Shown: piece after piece, positions 36,175 to 48,115 of the stretch
Layout of the letters: the number at the start of each line of letters is the position of its first letter
Numbering within the stretch: the stretch's first letter is position 1
NCBI GenBank assembly: GCA_025201765.1
Contig: MU623418.1
Location: 62,001 to 126,000, forward strand
Length of the DNA: 64,000 nucleotides
Source: Daldinia sp. FL1419
Lineage: Eukaryota; Ascomycota; Sordariomycetes; Xylariales; Hypoxylaceae
Direction of reading: 5' to 3'
Program-made: the position numbers and the translations under genes
Notes under the pieces: model-generated
Told to the model about the DNA's origin: nothing
Database searches by the model: none
Seen by the model: the letters and a program-made list of their open reading frames with translations, nothing else

Positions 36175-37671
36175 GGTTACTGGTCGGTATGTAACTAGAT
36201 TTGAAGGATCACCAATAATGACGGATCCCGATGCTTGTATGCAAGAATTACAGAGAAATTATACACAAGCCATCATTTCAAGAATTATCCTAAAAGTCAT
36301 TAGTTACAGGTGCTGAAGCAGTAGTCTGGTTTCGACTAGCTTGTAGTGTTTGGAGTTATATTAGACTAACTAGGGATTCTTAGTTGACGATGCCGACGGA
36401 CCGTATGGCACTGCTATACCGGCCGTATCTTGTCTTGGCATACGATGCGAGAAGCTCATAAATTATACGGTAGCATCTAACATCTAACCTAGTGAAATAG
36501 CTGTAGCCCCCAATGGCATACGGGCGCTGAATCCTGCATAATGCCCAAGAATAAAGTGAATACAGATCCTTATGTGACTATAGAGTGAGTTAACTATAGG
36601 AGACTTGACGTGTTTTGGATAATATCAGTAGGTACCTAACTACGATATTAAAGAGTCTCCGGAACTTGACGATAGCGTAGTTAAAGTAAACTCTGTTAGA
36701 TAGGTACCTAGTTAGGTAGTTAGGTAGTTAGGTAGTTAGGTAGGTAGTTAGGTAGTAATAGAGTCACAAAGACCTCGACTTAATCGACGACAGTCTAAGG
36801 ACTACGCGGAGGGAAATCTTGAAGTTCGAATACGGAGACGTAATATCTATCCAAGACAGCAATTAATATCGAGTCTCGACGTCTCGGTTGAGACCCCGTA
36901 CCGTTCGTTAATTAACCGAGATCTAAGGTGCTTCCCTTGCGCAAGTGGCTCAAACTTGAATAGGCAAAGCAGAATCCTGTGATATTAAATTTGCATTGGG
37001 CTGAAGGATTCATGCAGGAGAACATAGCGCGTAGACGATACTAATTGGACTGGAATAGGAGCAATACTGCGAGTCGGTAAATGCCCAAAAGCGTGTGACG
37101 TTACTTGGGAAAACCCGTTGAAACCGAAACGCAGCCGCGAATGTTGTGTTACTTCAACATAAGGCGCAATTGTACGCGAAAGTTACTCGTCAAATCAGAT
37201 GGAATCAACCACGCATAATAATTTCCCGGTCGCTTACAGTAAAAACGGTACTCGACTCCAATTGGTCGATTCCCGACGATCTTCCAACATGGATCGGAAA
37301 TTACAAAACCCAAAATCAGACTGAATCGGATTGAGATCTACAACGACCTTACTAAACAGGAAACCTTAATGCTACTCTCTTTCGGCTAGACCAATTCGAA
37401 GACTACGACACTAGCAAGTACCATGCATACCTAGGTAGGTAGGCGGTACACGTTTTCAGACAATTCACATATTCCTAGGTACCAAGGCAACAACAGATCA
37501 TCTTGCGAGACGAACATCGAATGAAGCAATTTTCGTAGGCATTCGAGGCCCAATAACGCTATTAAGGATTAAGTACATGTGCAACCGAACCGTTCTAGTT
37601 CACGCCTCATATTGACATTGCCTTGACGGCTTTCGAATCATTAACAGAGAAAACCAAGACCGTTCCCGCGC
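36175..37671. other. Spacer PDI-like to GPI-protein gene
   Basis: Promoter side of the PDI-like gene and 3' side of the wall-protein gene. It contains a TTAGGTAG minisatellite at 36710-36756 and further TAGGTA copies near 37428. A 62-codon ORF at 37146-37334 has no recognisable features. Confidence 0.55.
36710..36756. repeat. 8 bp minisatellite (TTAGGTAG)n
   Basis: About five units of TTAGGTAG, one with a 4 bp GTAG insertion. It looks like local amplification of the spacer-wide TAGGTA motif. Confidence 0.85.
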
Positions 37672-38580
37672 TTAAGCAGCGAAGAGAAGAGCGGCGATAC
37701 CGGCGGCGGCGGCGAAGAGACCAGAGCCGGCCATGGTGGAGGCACCAGCAGTAGGGATGGGGCTACCGGTGGGGTAAGAGCCAGAGGGAGGGTTGCTGGA
37801 TTTAAATGTTAGCCTATCTACTATCCCGCATTTTATCGACTTGTAAGTTTGTAAATTTCTATAGGGGGATACTCACGAAGCAGTGTACGAGCCAGTGGGG
37901 TAGTTGCCGGGAGCACCAGGAACACCGGGGACACCAGTGCCAGCGGGGGAAGAGGGACTGACGGTGACGGTCGAGTAGCTGACAGTGGTGGTAGGGACAC
38001 AGGTGGTGTAGGTGATGGGGATCACCGAGGTGGGGTAGGGAGCACTCTCCGAAGGAGCGCCAGGGGCAGAGGGGGAGCTGGCCGGGCCGGTAGGGTAGCC
38101 GGGAGCAGTCTCAGAGGGGCTGCTGGCCGGGCCAGAGGGGCCAGGAACGCTGCTGACGCTGGTAGCGCTGGAGGTAGGACCAACGCTGCTGGTGGTCTCG
38201 ACGGCGCTGCTGCTGGGAACAGGGCTGGAGACGGGGTAGCCAGGCTGAGACGAAGAGGGGCTCTGCTCAGGGACGCCGGGCTGAGAAGAGGTGGGAACAC
38301 CCGGCTGGGAGGATGAAGGGCTCTGCTCAGGAACACCGGGCTGAGAAGAGGAAGGGCTCTCAACGGGGTAACCGGGCTGAGAGGGAGTCTCGACGGGGTA
38401 GCCGCCGGGGGCGGTCGGGGAGCTGGACACCGGGTAGACGGTGCTGCTGGTGACGGTCGAGCGAGCCGGGCAGTTGGTGACAGTAGGGCCGCAAGAAGTG
38501 ACGGTCACAAAGTCAGTGGAGTAGATGGTGCTACCGGCCATGGCGGCACCAGCGAATAAAACGGCTCCGGTGAAACGCAT
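37672..38580 (-). CDS. GPI-anchored Ser/Pro-rich cell wall protein
   Basis: Two exons on the minus strand, 38580-37877 and 37795-37672, phase 2, 81 bp intron (GTGAGT/CCAG); 275 aa. A signal peptide (MRFTGAVLFAGAAMAG) precedes a short Cys-containing N-terminus (VTVTSCGPTVTNCPA). A low-complexity middle follows, made of degenerate units around SSSQPGVPEQSP and SQPGYPV. Then comes the wall-protein-like TYTTCVPTTTVSYSTVTVSP. The C-terminus has small residues followed by a hydrophobic end (GLFAAAAGIAALLFAA), the usual GPI signal. The Ser/Thr/Pro content suggests O-mannosylation and a surface location. No CFEM or enzyme domain was seen. Codon use is strongly C-ending, which in fungi often means high expression. 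Confidence 0.88.
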
Positions 38581-39710
38581 TTTGAATGTATTTTATATTT
38601 GAACGTAGAAAACGAACAATTTAGAATGGAAAAAGAATGGAAAGTTCGAAAAGCTTAAGCTTATAAGAGCGTTGGTTAAAGAATGGACGACCGAAGTCAA
38701 AGCTGAGTCAAATCACTAAAGTAGCGGTGATGGCTTGTTGAGCTGAAGGAGAAGAAGAAGGAAAGACGGTGTCGATGGAGGCGGTCGAGTATTAATAGCT
38801 TTGAGCAACACAAAGGATTCCGAATAGGGGACGATCCTCGCAGGTTGGGAAATTAAACTGAGTAGATGCCTCCATGGGCCTTTAAGCTAGCGCGTCCAGG
38901 GGGTGTTTCTATGGGTTTGTATGTAAAAGAAAAGAGGCAACATACGTACATACGTGCATACACTACATCAGCACCCAGGCAGTACGCACAACCCAGCAAT
39001 ACTGCATCAGAGGTGGAGAGTTGTGGGCAAGGAGCCGGCAAGGAAGACAGTTAGACGGCTGGGGTATGTCGAAATGCCATAGGATCCAACTCCACCCGGC
39101 TTTTCACCCATCTAATTTGACTACAAGGCGTGCTTTTCTCCCTTGTCCTGGCTCTTTTCTCACTCTTTGAAAGTTCTGAAAGCCCGTCTGAGCCTTTGTG
39201 AGTGTCAGAGAAGGCGAGTTAAGTATGGTCATAACATTTCAAAGGGTTACTTGAATACTCTGCTATCCTATCAACTTGACCTACATAATGACTTGAATGA
39301 CCTATGTACCTAGTTACATCTAAGTACTTGGCTTATTGTTTAAGTATGCTGCTATGTGATGCTCGGCGTGGCGTGGCGCAACGGGCGTTGAGCTGGTGCC
39401 ATCGTTTCAACCAAAAGGTGAAGGTGACGGATAGATAGAAGACAAGTCGGTTGGCCCGTTAAAGTGGCGGATGCTGGCAGGGCAGCAGAATAACAGGGGG
39501 TGTCAACTCCGCAAAAAATGGCAAATCTTTACCACATGTAAACTAGACCAGGGTCAGGAACAACAGCGGAGCTGAGAACCACCGAGCAAAGTATTTTTTA
39601 CAAGATCAGATTGGTTCCTTTTCTTTAGAGGCCACCCAGCAGCCACCAGCAAGAACCAGCAAACAAGCATTGATTGTGTGAAATGACCTCCATATTTCGT
39701 AAAAGAGACC
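38581..39710. other. Promoter region of the wall-protein gene
   Basis: 1.1 kb without a recognised gene, immediately followed by the MITE. AAGCTTAAGCTTATAAGAG at about 38652 contains a TATA-like TTATAAG on the minus strand, some 80 bp before the start codon. Confidence 0.5.
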
Positions 39711-39713
39711 TAA
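39711..39713. repeat. Left target-site duplication TAA of MITE
   Basis: TAA immediately before the left terminal repeat, matched by TAA at 40318-40320 after the right end. The shared sequence can be extended to CCTAAG on both sides, counting terminal bases. Confidence 0.65.
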
Positions 39714-40317
39714 GGGGATGTTTGGTTGCATAAGCTTGGGAAGACTTATGGGGGGTAAGCATAAGTATCAGCAATGTGTTAGAAAGGTACCGCTTAACTT
39801 ATCCCCACCAAAATTTGGTTTATTTGTAATTCTATAGTACTTTCTCATATATCCAATTAAATTTAAAAATCCCATTTAATTTTTTCCATAATCAAAAAGC
39901 ATTTCTTGAAATGTTTTTCAGCTTGCTTATTTTGATTTTATAGCATTTATAACGCTATAAACCCCTTATAATTAATTATAGCATATATATATACTATAAT
40001 TATAACACATTTAACATTTAAAATTTTTATTATAACATATTTATATATTATAATTATAACGCATTTAATGGTTATTATACATACAAAATATATAATTACA
40101 ACAAATAACAATAATAAAATTATAAATAATTTTAATAAACATAAACCAATAAATCATAACCTCCAAACATTCCATAACTTATAAAAATTAAAATAAACAT
40201 TAATTCGTTAAAACTATAATAGAAATTGCCCCACAATCAAATCATAATTCAACAACTTATATATCAAAGTTGGCACAAGCCATAATCAAAGCCCAGCTTA
40301 TGCAACCAAACACCACC
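39714..40317. mobile_element. 604 bp MITE, PIF/Harbinger (Tourist)-like
   Basis: The ends carry an identical inverted 18-mer, TGTTTGGTTGCATAAGCT at 39719-39736 and its complement at 40295-40312, embedded in imperfect terminal repeats starting GGGGATG and GGTGGTG. The element is bounded by a TAA direct repeat (39711-39713, 40318-40320). A 3 bp TWA target duplication with GGG-TGTTTGG type termini is the pattern of Harbinger/Tourist elements. The interior is very AT-rich, has no ORF, and contains two 38 bp near-copies (39977-40014 and 40031-40068). It is non-autonomous and would need a transposase from elsewhere. Confidence 0.8.
39977..40068. repeat. Internal 38 bp near-duplication in MITE
   Basis: Two copies with a 54 bp period, each running from TATA(G/A)CATAT to CATTTAA. 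They differ at five positions. Confidence 0.65.
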
Positions 40318-43300
40318 TAAGAGAAGCCAAGGTTTAAAGCACTTGGCATTCTGGAGTTGTCCAAGGGAGCAGGTAGGGCTTAAAGCCTATCTACAGTAAC
40401 ACGAGATATCTCGAGATACATGGATATCTACGGCTATTGTTAAATAATGATACGGTCACTTACATCCCTAGGCACCTACCTAGGTTAGGTACCATAAGGA
40501 AGGCCTTTTCGAAGGCATATGCAGGTACACATTGTCACATGTCGATCTATGCATACGGATGGAAGGCAGAGAAGAAAATACCTTCAAGGTACCTAACCTA
40601 TCATCACATCGTAGAACTACTTGACTACGCAGGTATGGAATACATGACAGAAAGGTATTCGGCTTCCATTAAAAGAGGATTAAGAGGACTAAGAGGGTGT
40701 GGATGGGTGGGTTCTCTCCCCCGCGGCGCGTCGCTGTCTGTTCGCTGACTCGTTCGCCCAATGTAGTGTTTGCTCTTTCAGGGGTGTCTCCTTTTCTTAC
40801 ACGTACTACTATGCATGTACTGGCAGACTGGTAAAGCAACAAGAAACCGGTGGCGGCAAATCTGCGCCAATGCAGCCCCCGGCGTTGCAAAAACAGTTGC
40901 GCTAATGCAGGAACACATGTTGACCCTCCCTAGATGATAGATCTACGGACCTAATATCCAAATTAAACGGGAGACCAGGAGACTTGATTAGATCCCTTTG
41001 TCCCCTCCAGCCCGACCAGTCCGTCCAATCCGTCCGGTCTGTCTATCTACCTTTACGTAGGTACAATACCTATGTACTAGTAATAGGATATTTGACATTA
41101 GGTGCCTGTGAAAAGACTTAGACGCCCGTCTTTACTAACGGTTACCACCTGACATTTCGCCTCAAGCCTGCCATGTTCGTCGTGTTCTATCATTGGATGC
41201 CGAGTCAAGGGTTTGCCAAATAAGGCCGAATAGCTTGAATACTCGAATAGGCAAGTAGAGAGTGTGTAGCACTGCTGCTAAAATGGCGCACGAAGAGGCG
41301 GCTCCTCGACAATTTCTCCCTGACGATCCTGCCCGTGTGGATGGATTCGCTAGAGCTTAGAGGGTCTTACGTGTAATGGTTTTTACCTACCGAAAAAAAG
41401 AATCATCCGAAATAGAAAACGGGTCAAGTGTTATGCCAAGTCCGTACTACGAGGGACGCATAACCTGTTCCGTTTATTGGGTCTTTTGTTCCTCGTTACC
41501 ACGTTTTGAAATGGTCCTTTACCGGTATGTAAGTAAGGCAAGTTGTTAATTAAAGTACCGTATCTAATGTAGGATTACGACCATGTCTTATTATAGTTGG
41601 AATAACTACCTACCTAAGTAACTAACTAACAGAAAATAAAGAAATGTCGTTCGAGGTTAGACGGAAGATGGGAATACAACATGTAATTCAGAAATATTCC
41701 GAAAAAGCCACTTACGTATCGAGTTACTAGGTAGGCATGTATATCCGATCAACAGTGGAAGAGAAACATCAACACTAATTACCTATGTAGGTAACTAGTT
41801 AAACAAAACGCAACTATCTTTAAGTGCCTCGAAAACGCAAAAAACGCTTATACTTACTGTCGTCACGCTCCTTCATATGTATCCATCGTGCACGATCCTT
41901 CGGTTGGCTCCAACAAGCTTTTCGTCAGACGGCACATGTCTAATTTTAATTAGATCGTTCCGCGTATCTTGACATGTGCTTCGCGAAACCGTGGGTGAAC
42001 GTTACAATATTTATTTCGAGGCGCTCGGACTACAGAGATGGCTAAGATGGTCCCATCACCCCCGGTTTCTTGGAAGAGCTTACTTTTCTCAGCCTGTCTA
42101 GGTAGTTACTACGTAGTAAAAAGGAGTATTCAATAAATTTGATTACATGATCTCGTTTCCGTTCTACTTTCTCTTTTAGATATTAGGAGGAGCATTAGCA
42201 ATGCTCGTCATCTTTCCCTTCTCGTTTATCCCATGTGATCCCCAATCTCGAAAATCTACGCCAAGATCCATGTCCAATGGCGACATGAACGATCTATTTC
42301 CTCGGAGAAGGAGCTTTGATCATCTTCGAGATATTATATTGACATTGGCGACAGTCGTGAAACTAACTAATAGATATCTTCCGCGGACCTGTCCGAAGTT
42401 ATTGACGAAGCTAAATCTAATGTCAAATTCACAAGTGCTAGTCGAGCCTTACGCGAACTATTAGACGGATCAACTTCACCCACGGAAAGCCCATTGAATA
42501 CCACGGATACTTGTGCTCGATGTTGAGTTTCCGAACATGGCCGTATGAAATGACCGAAGCCGCCAGGTTGCAGATTAACTCCCATCGGTGCACATATCCG
42601 ACTCTAAAATCGATGAATGGCGGCAACTCTGACGTCTGCGTCTGTATCGCCGGCTTATAGGCCTTCGTTCGCCGTGGTAGAGTGTGACTCGGTCTGTTTT
42701 GCTGCTGAACTTTGATTCAGTCGTCGAGTCTGATTTCGAGCTGTTCATCGAGCCTTGATTCTCGTCCAAAGCCTTCGCATCTAGTCCTTCGCATCTAGTA
42801 TCGCCCAAAATAATCGAAGCATTCAGGGCTGGGAACTCGCCATGTTTTATCGATACGTACACCCAACTCGAGTCCACGAGTGCCTTATGATTTAAATATG
42901 AGTTATTGGCCTGGCGGTATGCCCTCTGGATGTTATATGGCAGGGAGTTCTCAATGGATAGTACCTTGTGACTCGAACGCGACCAATTTTTTAAGTTTTC
43001 TACGAGAGCTCAGGCGATGGCTATTCCACGAGTATAGGCTAGACATTCGCTCGAGGGAAATCCTTGGGTTTCTGAGAGCTGAGAGTTGCACAATAGCATA
43101 GTACGGTTATAACCCGAGCATATCCTGAGCAAGCATTGCTACTCCGCGTCTCGATTCTAGTGGGTTCTAGTCCCTTCACCAGATAAACCCGAGACGGGGG
43201 AAAATACAATATCATAAGGCTGAGGAGAGAATGTAGCACGTTAGGGCAGCGCTAAAGATATCATGCCATATTATCGGATTTATCCTTAGGTTTAAAAGCC

Positions 43301-43548
43301 TCGTACGGTTCAACTCCATCAATCTGGGATATGAGGCACGCGGGGGTTTCGATGGCGAATAGTAACAAGAGATAAGTAACCGGTTAGAGTTTTACCAGGT
43401 AGGTAAATTTAGAATGACAATTATCCATTGTTAACATATTACCGGGAATGTTTCTATGCTTCTTTCGTCCGCAAGCGCTTAATGTTAACCTTAAAATAGG
43501 TATAAAACATGTTTTACGGGTTTAGAATGGCATGTTCACTATATACCA

Positions 43549-43586
43549 ACCTACCTACGGTTAGGTAGGTTAGGTTAGTTAATTAA
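43549..43586. repeat. TAGGTA/TTAGGT motif cluster
   Basis: CCTACCTACGG followed by TTAGGTAGGTTAGGTTAG: motif copies in both orientations in 38 bp. Confidence 0.7.
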
Positions 43587-44104
43587 TAGCGTTTAGTCAC
43601 CTAATGATTGGCATATATGCATTTAACGTATCTATGATTTAGGCCTGCGTCGTAGGGTCCACTGCGGGGAGAAGACCTAATCAAGCTCACCGCCTGCCCA
43701 ATTACGCCTAAAGTTGACGTGTAGAAAGAGATTTAAACGCTAAATCGAGTAGGTGGGGGAATCAATAAGGAAGGCTCAGACAGGTAAAGAAACAGGTAAG
43801 GCAAGTGGGATGGCGGGCAGCAAAAAAAATTACCTACACAAGAAATAGCATCGCCGATTTTTTATGACTTGAGTTAAACATTCAACATTAAACAAAAAAG
43901 TAAAGAACAACCCATTCATACCTATCCCTTAATCTTGATGACTGCCTGCCTAGGTACCTATCAAGGCTTAGCTCACGTGCCAACAGTCATCACTCCTGAA
44001 TCCAATCGCCAATTTCCTGGTATTGAACTCTAGTTAAATTTCAACCGTATTCATCGCTTGCTTGTTAGACCACAACCAAAGAGCAATCATCACGTTTAAC
44101 AAGA

Positions 44105-44134
44105 CTCTCTCTCTCTCTCTTTTTTTTTCTTTGC
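44105..44134 (+). promoter_or_regulatory. CT dinucleotide and T tract upstream of LOS1
   Basis: A (CT)n run followed by a T run about 130-155 bp before the LOS1 start codon. The promoter role is inferred from position only. Confidence 0.35.
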
Positions 44135-44261
44135 CTCTGATGGTAAAGCAGCATGCTGCATGAATCTATCGTGATCGCCATAGAATAGTCAATCATTTTC
44201 GATACGTGATATATAAATTGCCGACATTAGCTGAAGGGTTCGGATCCGGCGTCTTAGAAAA

Positions 44262-47200
44262 ATGGAATCTCAGGTAGATGATATTTCATATCATTATTAT
44301 ATCGTCGCCCATCGCCGATGGACTCGAGTTTATTAACTAATTTGGCTTCTTATATTATATAGATCGAGAATGCCATTGAGATCGCATGGAATCCCATCTC
44401 CGACCAAGCCCTAAAATCCCAAGCTTTCGATTATTTACACCAAATCCGAGCCGATCCCCACGCATGGCAAGTCTGCGTTGGCCTGTTTGCTAGATCGCCG
44501 AGGGCCTCCGATGTCGTCCGACTCGTCAGCCTCGAGATAGTCAATAATGCCATACACGTACAATCTCTCGATACTCAGGCCTTGCTCAGCCTTAGAGATG
44601 CTCTCTTGGCCTACATACAATCTACCTACGGCGCCAACCAAGCCCAGATAGATTCATCTACCTTACAAAACAAATTAACCCAGACCCTTACTCTGCTTTT
44701 CGTTTCCCTATACAAGCAAGGCTGGGAAAGCTTCCTCGGTGATGTCCTCGCTCTCACGACACTTCCTGGAAGTAACCAACACGACAATGTCCCCGGTGTT
44801 ATCCTATATCTGCGCATCCTCGGCTCTATCCACGACGAGATAGCCGACGTTCTGCTTGTGCGTCAAGATAGTCAGGCCCGCAGCCATACTGAACTCAAGG
44901 ACCTGATGCGGGCACGCGACGTTGGGAAGGTGGCCCAGTCTTGGCAGGATCTTCTCGCTCAGTACGGGAATCAGAATGACGGTATTGTCGAGATGACCCT
45001 TAGGATTATTGGAAAATGGGCTAGTTGGATCGATATATCCCTTATCATCAATGACGGCATGCTAAGCCTGATCCTTCCGTTAGTCGGCCGTTCCAACGAG
45101 TCTGGTGGCGAAGACAAGGTCAGGGATGCAGCTGTCGAAGCATTCACTGAGATTGTCGGCAAGAAGATGCGGCCAGCCGATAAGGCCGAAATGATATCCT
45201 TCCTGAATTTGCGAGATATCATTTCCCAACTCATCTCTAGTCCTCCTCTGAACGAATACAAAGGCACCCCCAGATACGATACTGATCTAGGCGAGGCCGT
45301 CGCTAAGTTGGTTAACACCGTCGTAGCCGACATCGTCAGGATTCTAGAAGATCGATCTACCGACGACGCCACGAGAGCTAAATCGAACCAACTTCTTCAC
45401 GATTTCATTCCTCTATTACTACGATTTTTCTCGGATGAATATGATGAAATATGCTCTACCGTTATATCTTCACTCACAGATGTTCTAGCCTATTTCCGCA
45501 AACTCTCCGAATTACCTCCCTCTTTCTCCGAAACGCTGCCTCCGATCTTAAACGCTATCATCTTGAAGATGCGATATGATGAGACATCGTCTTGGGGGAA
45601 CGAAGACGAGCAGACAGACGAAGCCGAGTTTCTAGAACTAAGAAAGAGACTACAAATACTCCAAAAAACCATAGCAGCCATTGATCAAAATCTTTACATT
45701 GAAGTTCTCACCAACCTAGTCGCGAATACCTTCCAAACCTTAGATGAGCGAGGGCCACAAATGGACTGGAGAGACGTCGACCTGGCCCTTCATGAGATGT
45801 TTCTATTTGGCGAGCTTGCAATGCCTAATCAAGGGCTAGGCCCCAAGAACCAGCCTTCTCCGGTTGCGTCAGAAAGACTGATGGCAATGATGACCAAAAT
45901 GGTACAATCCGGTGTGTATAACCCAGCACCTCAGCTGATCTAAGTGTTACTAAGTATGATCAAACTAGGAATTGCAAACTTCCCCCACCCTGCGATCCTT
46001 TTATATTATATGGAGATTTGCGTTCGCTACTGTGCCTTTTTCGAAAGTCAGCCTGCATTAATCGGACAGGTTCTCGAAAATTTTATCCGCCTTATACACC
46101 ACGATCACGTAAGAATTCGTACACGCTCATGGTACCTATTCCATCGTTTCGTGAAGCACCTGAGGGCGCAAGTGGGAAATGTGGCCGAGACTGTCATTCA
46201 GTCTATTAGTGACCTTCTACCTATTCAGGCCGAAGTGCCAGGAGAGGATGCGGACGACGATATGTCTTCCGATCAAACCGACAACTCTGCAGACGCCGTC
46301 TTTAATAGTCAACTCTACTTATTCGAAGCTATTGGATGCATTTCTTCTACCAGCGCGACACCAGTCGAAAAGCAAGCGCTCTACGCTCGCTCGGTTATGG
46401 ACCCCTTATTCGCTGATATGGAGCAGAACCTCCCGAGAGCTAGAAACAACGATGCCCAGGCCATACTGCAAATCCATCATATAATCATGGCTCTAGGTAC
46501 ACTAGCGCATGGGTTTTCCGATTGGACTCCTGGCGCGAATTCTTCGAACCAACGGTCGCCTCCGGCGAAAGCCCTATCCGATGAGTTTGCACGCGCCGCC
46601 GAGGGTATTTTAATTGCACTTAGTGAACTTAATACTTCCTCCGAAATTCGCACTGCCTGTAGATCGGCATTTTCGCGCCTGCTCGGCGTGCTGGGGTCCG
46701 CAGTGCTTCCACAGCTCCCTCAATGGATTGATGGTCTTCTATCTAGAAGCTCGTCTAAGGACGAGATGGCCATGTTCCTCCGTCTCTTGGACCAAGTCGT
46801 CTATGGTTTCAAGTCGGAAATCTACGACGTGCTCAATCAGCTACTAACGCCCCTATTACAGCGAGTTTTCGGTGGCTTGTCAGAGCCAATTAATGGTACT
46901 GACGATGAGATCCAACTTGGCGAGCTTCGTCGTGAGTACCTCACGTTCGTCAGCGTTATCTTGAACAATGAGCTCGCCGGCGTACTTGTTTCGGAGGCGA
47001 ACCAAGGCTTTTTCGAGTCCTTGATCACCTCTATCTTAGCCTTGGCTCGAGATATCGGCCCGAGCCAGGCGAATCTCGCGGCAAGTCGATTAGCACTTGG
47101 CCTACTTGCGAAGATGGCAGTCGCCTGGGGTGGTCCGGATGTAGCAAATATTTCGGCAAACCCGTCAGCACCTACCGGGTCTCCATCGCCCGCCATCCCC

Positions 47201-47494
47201 GGTTTCGACCAATTCCTCATCGACAGATTCCACTCCGTATGCTGGGAGGTCTTACGTGATCCACAATTTAACCCAGGTTCAGATGCCCAGGCTAAGCAAG
47301 TGCTTCAGGAGATCGCTGGGCTGGAGCAGGCCATATACCTGAAGACTGGAGGATCATTGTTAGAACATCTACAATCAACACTCTTCCCCGGCCTAGGTAT
47401 CGACGGGAATGATTTCCTACGAGCTATGACTACGTCGACGGATAAAAAGTCCTTTTCGAAATACCTACAAGGCCTAGTTAAAGGATCAAGATGA
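44262..47494 (+). CDS. LOS1: Exportin-T (Los1), tRNA nuclear export receptor
   Basis: Three exons: 44262-44273 (only Met-Glu-Ser-Gln), 44363-45911 and 45969-47494; 1028 aa. Introns are 89 bp (GTAGAT/ATAG, phase 0) and 57 bp (GTGTGT donor, CTAAG branch, CTAG acceptor, phase 1). The second intron is a multiple of three and holds an in-frame TAA at 45941-45943, so unspliced sequence looks like two adjacent ORFs. Splicing restores MVQSGIANFPHPAILLYYMEICVRYC, a continuous HEAT-repeat segment. The product is an all-helical karyopherin of normal exportin-T length, with the family-like N-terminal region (IENAIEIAWNP) and FVSLYKQGWESFLGD. It carries mature tRNA out of the nucleus with Ran-GTP. Confidence 0.92.
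45912..45968 (+). other. LOS1 intron 2 (57 bp, contains in-frame stop)
   Basis: Donor GTGTGT at 45912 and acceptor CTAG at 45968. Removal joins G to GA as a Gly codon. The length is divisible by three but TAA lies in frame, so retention would truncate the protein at about 530 aa. Confidence 0.85.
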
Positions 47495-48115
47495 TCTTAG
47501 AGACGGAGGATGTACGGGCTGGGAACAGACGATACGGGCTGAAATGATGTCTAATTGCATAAACAGGAGTTTGGCTCACTATACCAACCGCAATTTTCGT
47601 TGACTATAGATGAACGTTGGAATCGGAGGAGCTAGCAATGGCGATACCTATGTCATTAGCAAGTAAATGAAACGAGGAAATAAAAGATCACAGCTTTGCA
47701 TGAGTGTGTATTAAAATAGAGAAATGCTTTGCATTGACGGGTATCTAGAGTATGTTATGTTACCAAGAACACAGACCTAATTACGTAGCTCCCAGCCCTA
47801 TTCGTGGGGGCTAGCTAAGTGCTCCTTATTAGAGGCAAGGCGTATTTAGTATCTTGTAATATATTGCGAGACGGTAAGGGTAAGTTGCCGATTAACCCCT
47901 AATTGAGACGAAGTCCGTGCTTCGTTGTCTTGAGTGTAAAGGGAGGCGATATATTTCATCTTTCCTTTTCTTCTTCCATCGCAACCCCATATCTCAAAAA
48001 AAAAATTTTTAACAGTAGGGAAGCAAAGCTAACCCCCCCCCCAAAAAAGCCCTCCAAAAATAATGTTAATACCCAAAAAAAAACCAAAAAAACCCCCCCA
48101 TGTCTCTCCCTTACG
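47495..48115. other. Spacer with homopolymer runs
   Basis: Convergent 3' region of LOS1 and of the unknown minus-strand ORF. AATAAA occurs near 47679. A block of homopolymers (A10, T5, C10, A6, A9, A7, C7) lies at 47996-48100. Confidence 0.6.
47996..48100. repeat. Homopolymer block (poly-A/poly-C)
   Basis: Several A and C runs of 5-10 bases in 105 bp, just past the 3' end of the minus-strand ORF. Such runs are prone to length error in sequencing. Confidence 0.8.

Larger units (their letters stand above)
40321..44261. other. 3.9 kb spacer MITE to LOS1
   Basis: No supported gene. TAGGTA motifs occur near 40470-40490, 40590 and 43549-43586. Around 42.38-42.88 kb both strands show short stretches that look protein-like but are broken by stops (see findings). 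A CT tract lies before LOS1. Confidence 0.5.

Noticed and set aside
43560..43580. Telomere-like TTAGG runs
   Set aside because: The repeats are TTAGGTAGG/TTAGGTT, part of the TAGGTA family, not TTAGGG arrays.
45941..45943. Premature stop suggesting LOS1 is a pseudogene
   Set aside because: The TAA falls in a 57 bp intron with good donor, branch and acceptor, and splicing restores conserved sequence in phase.
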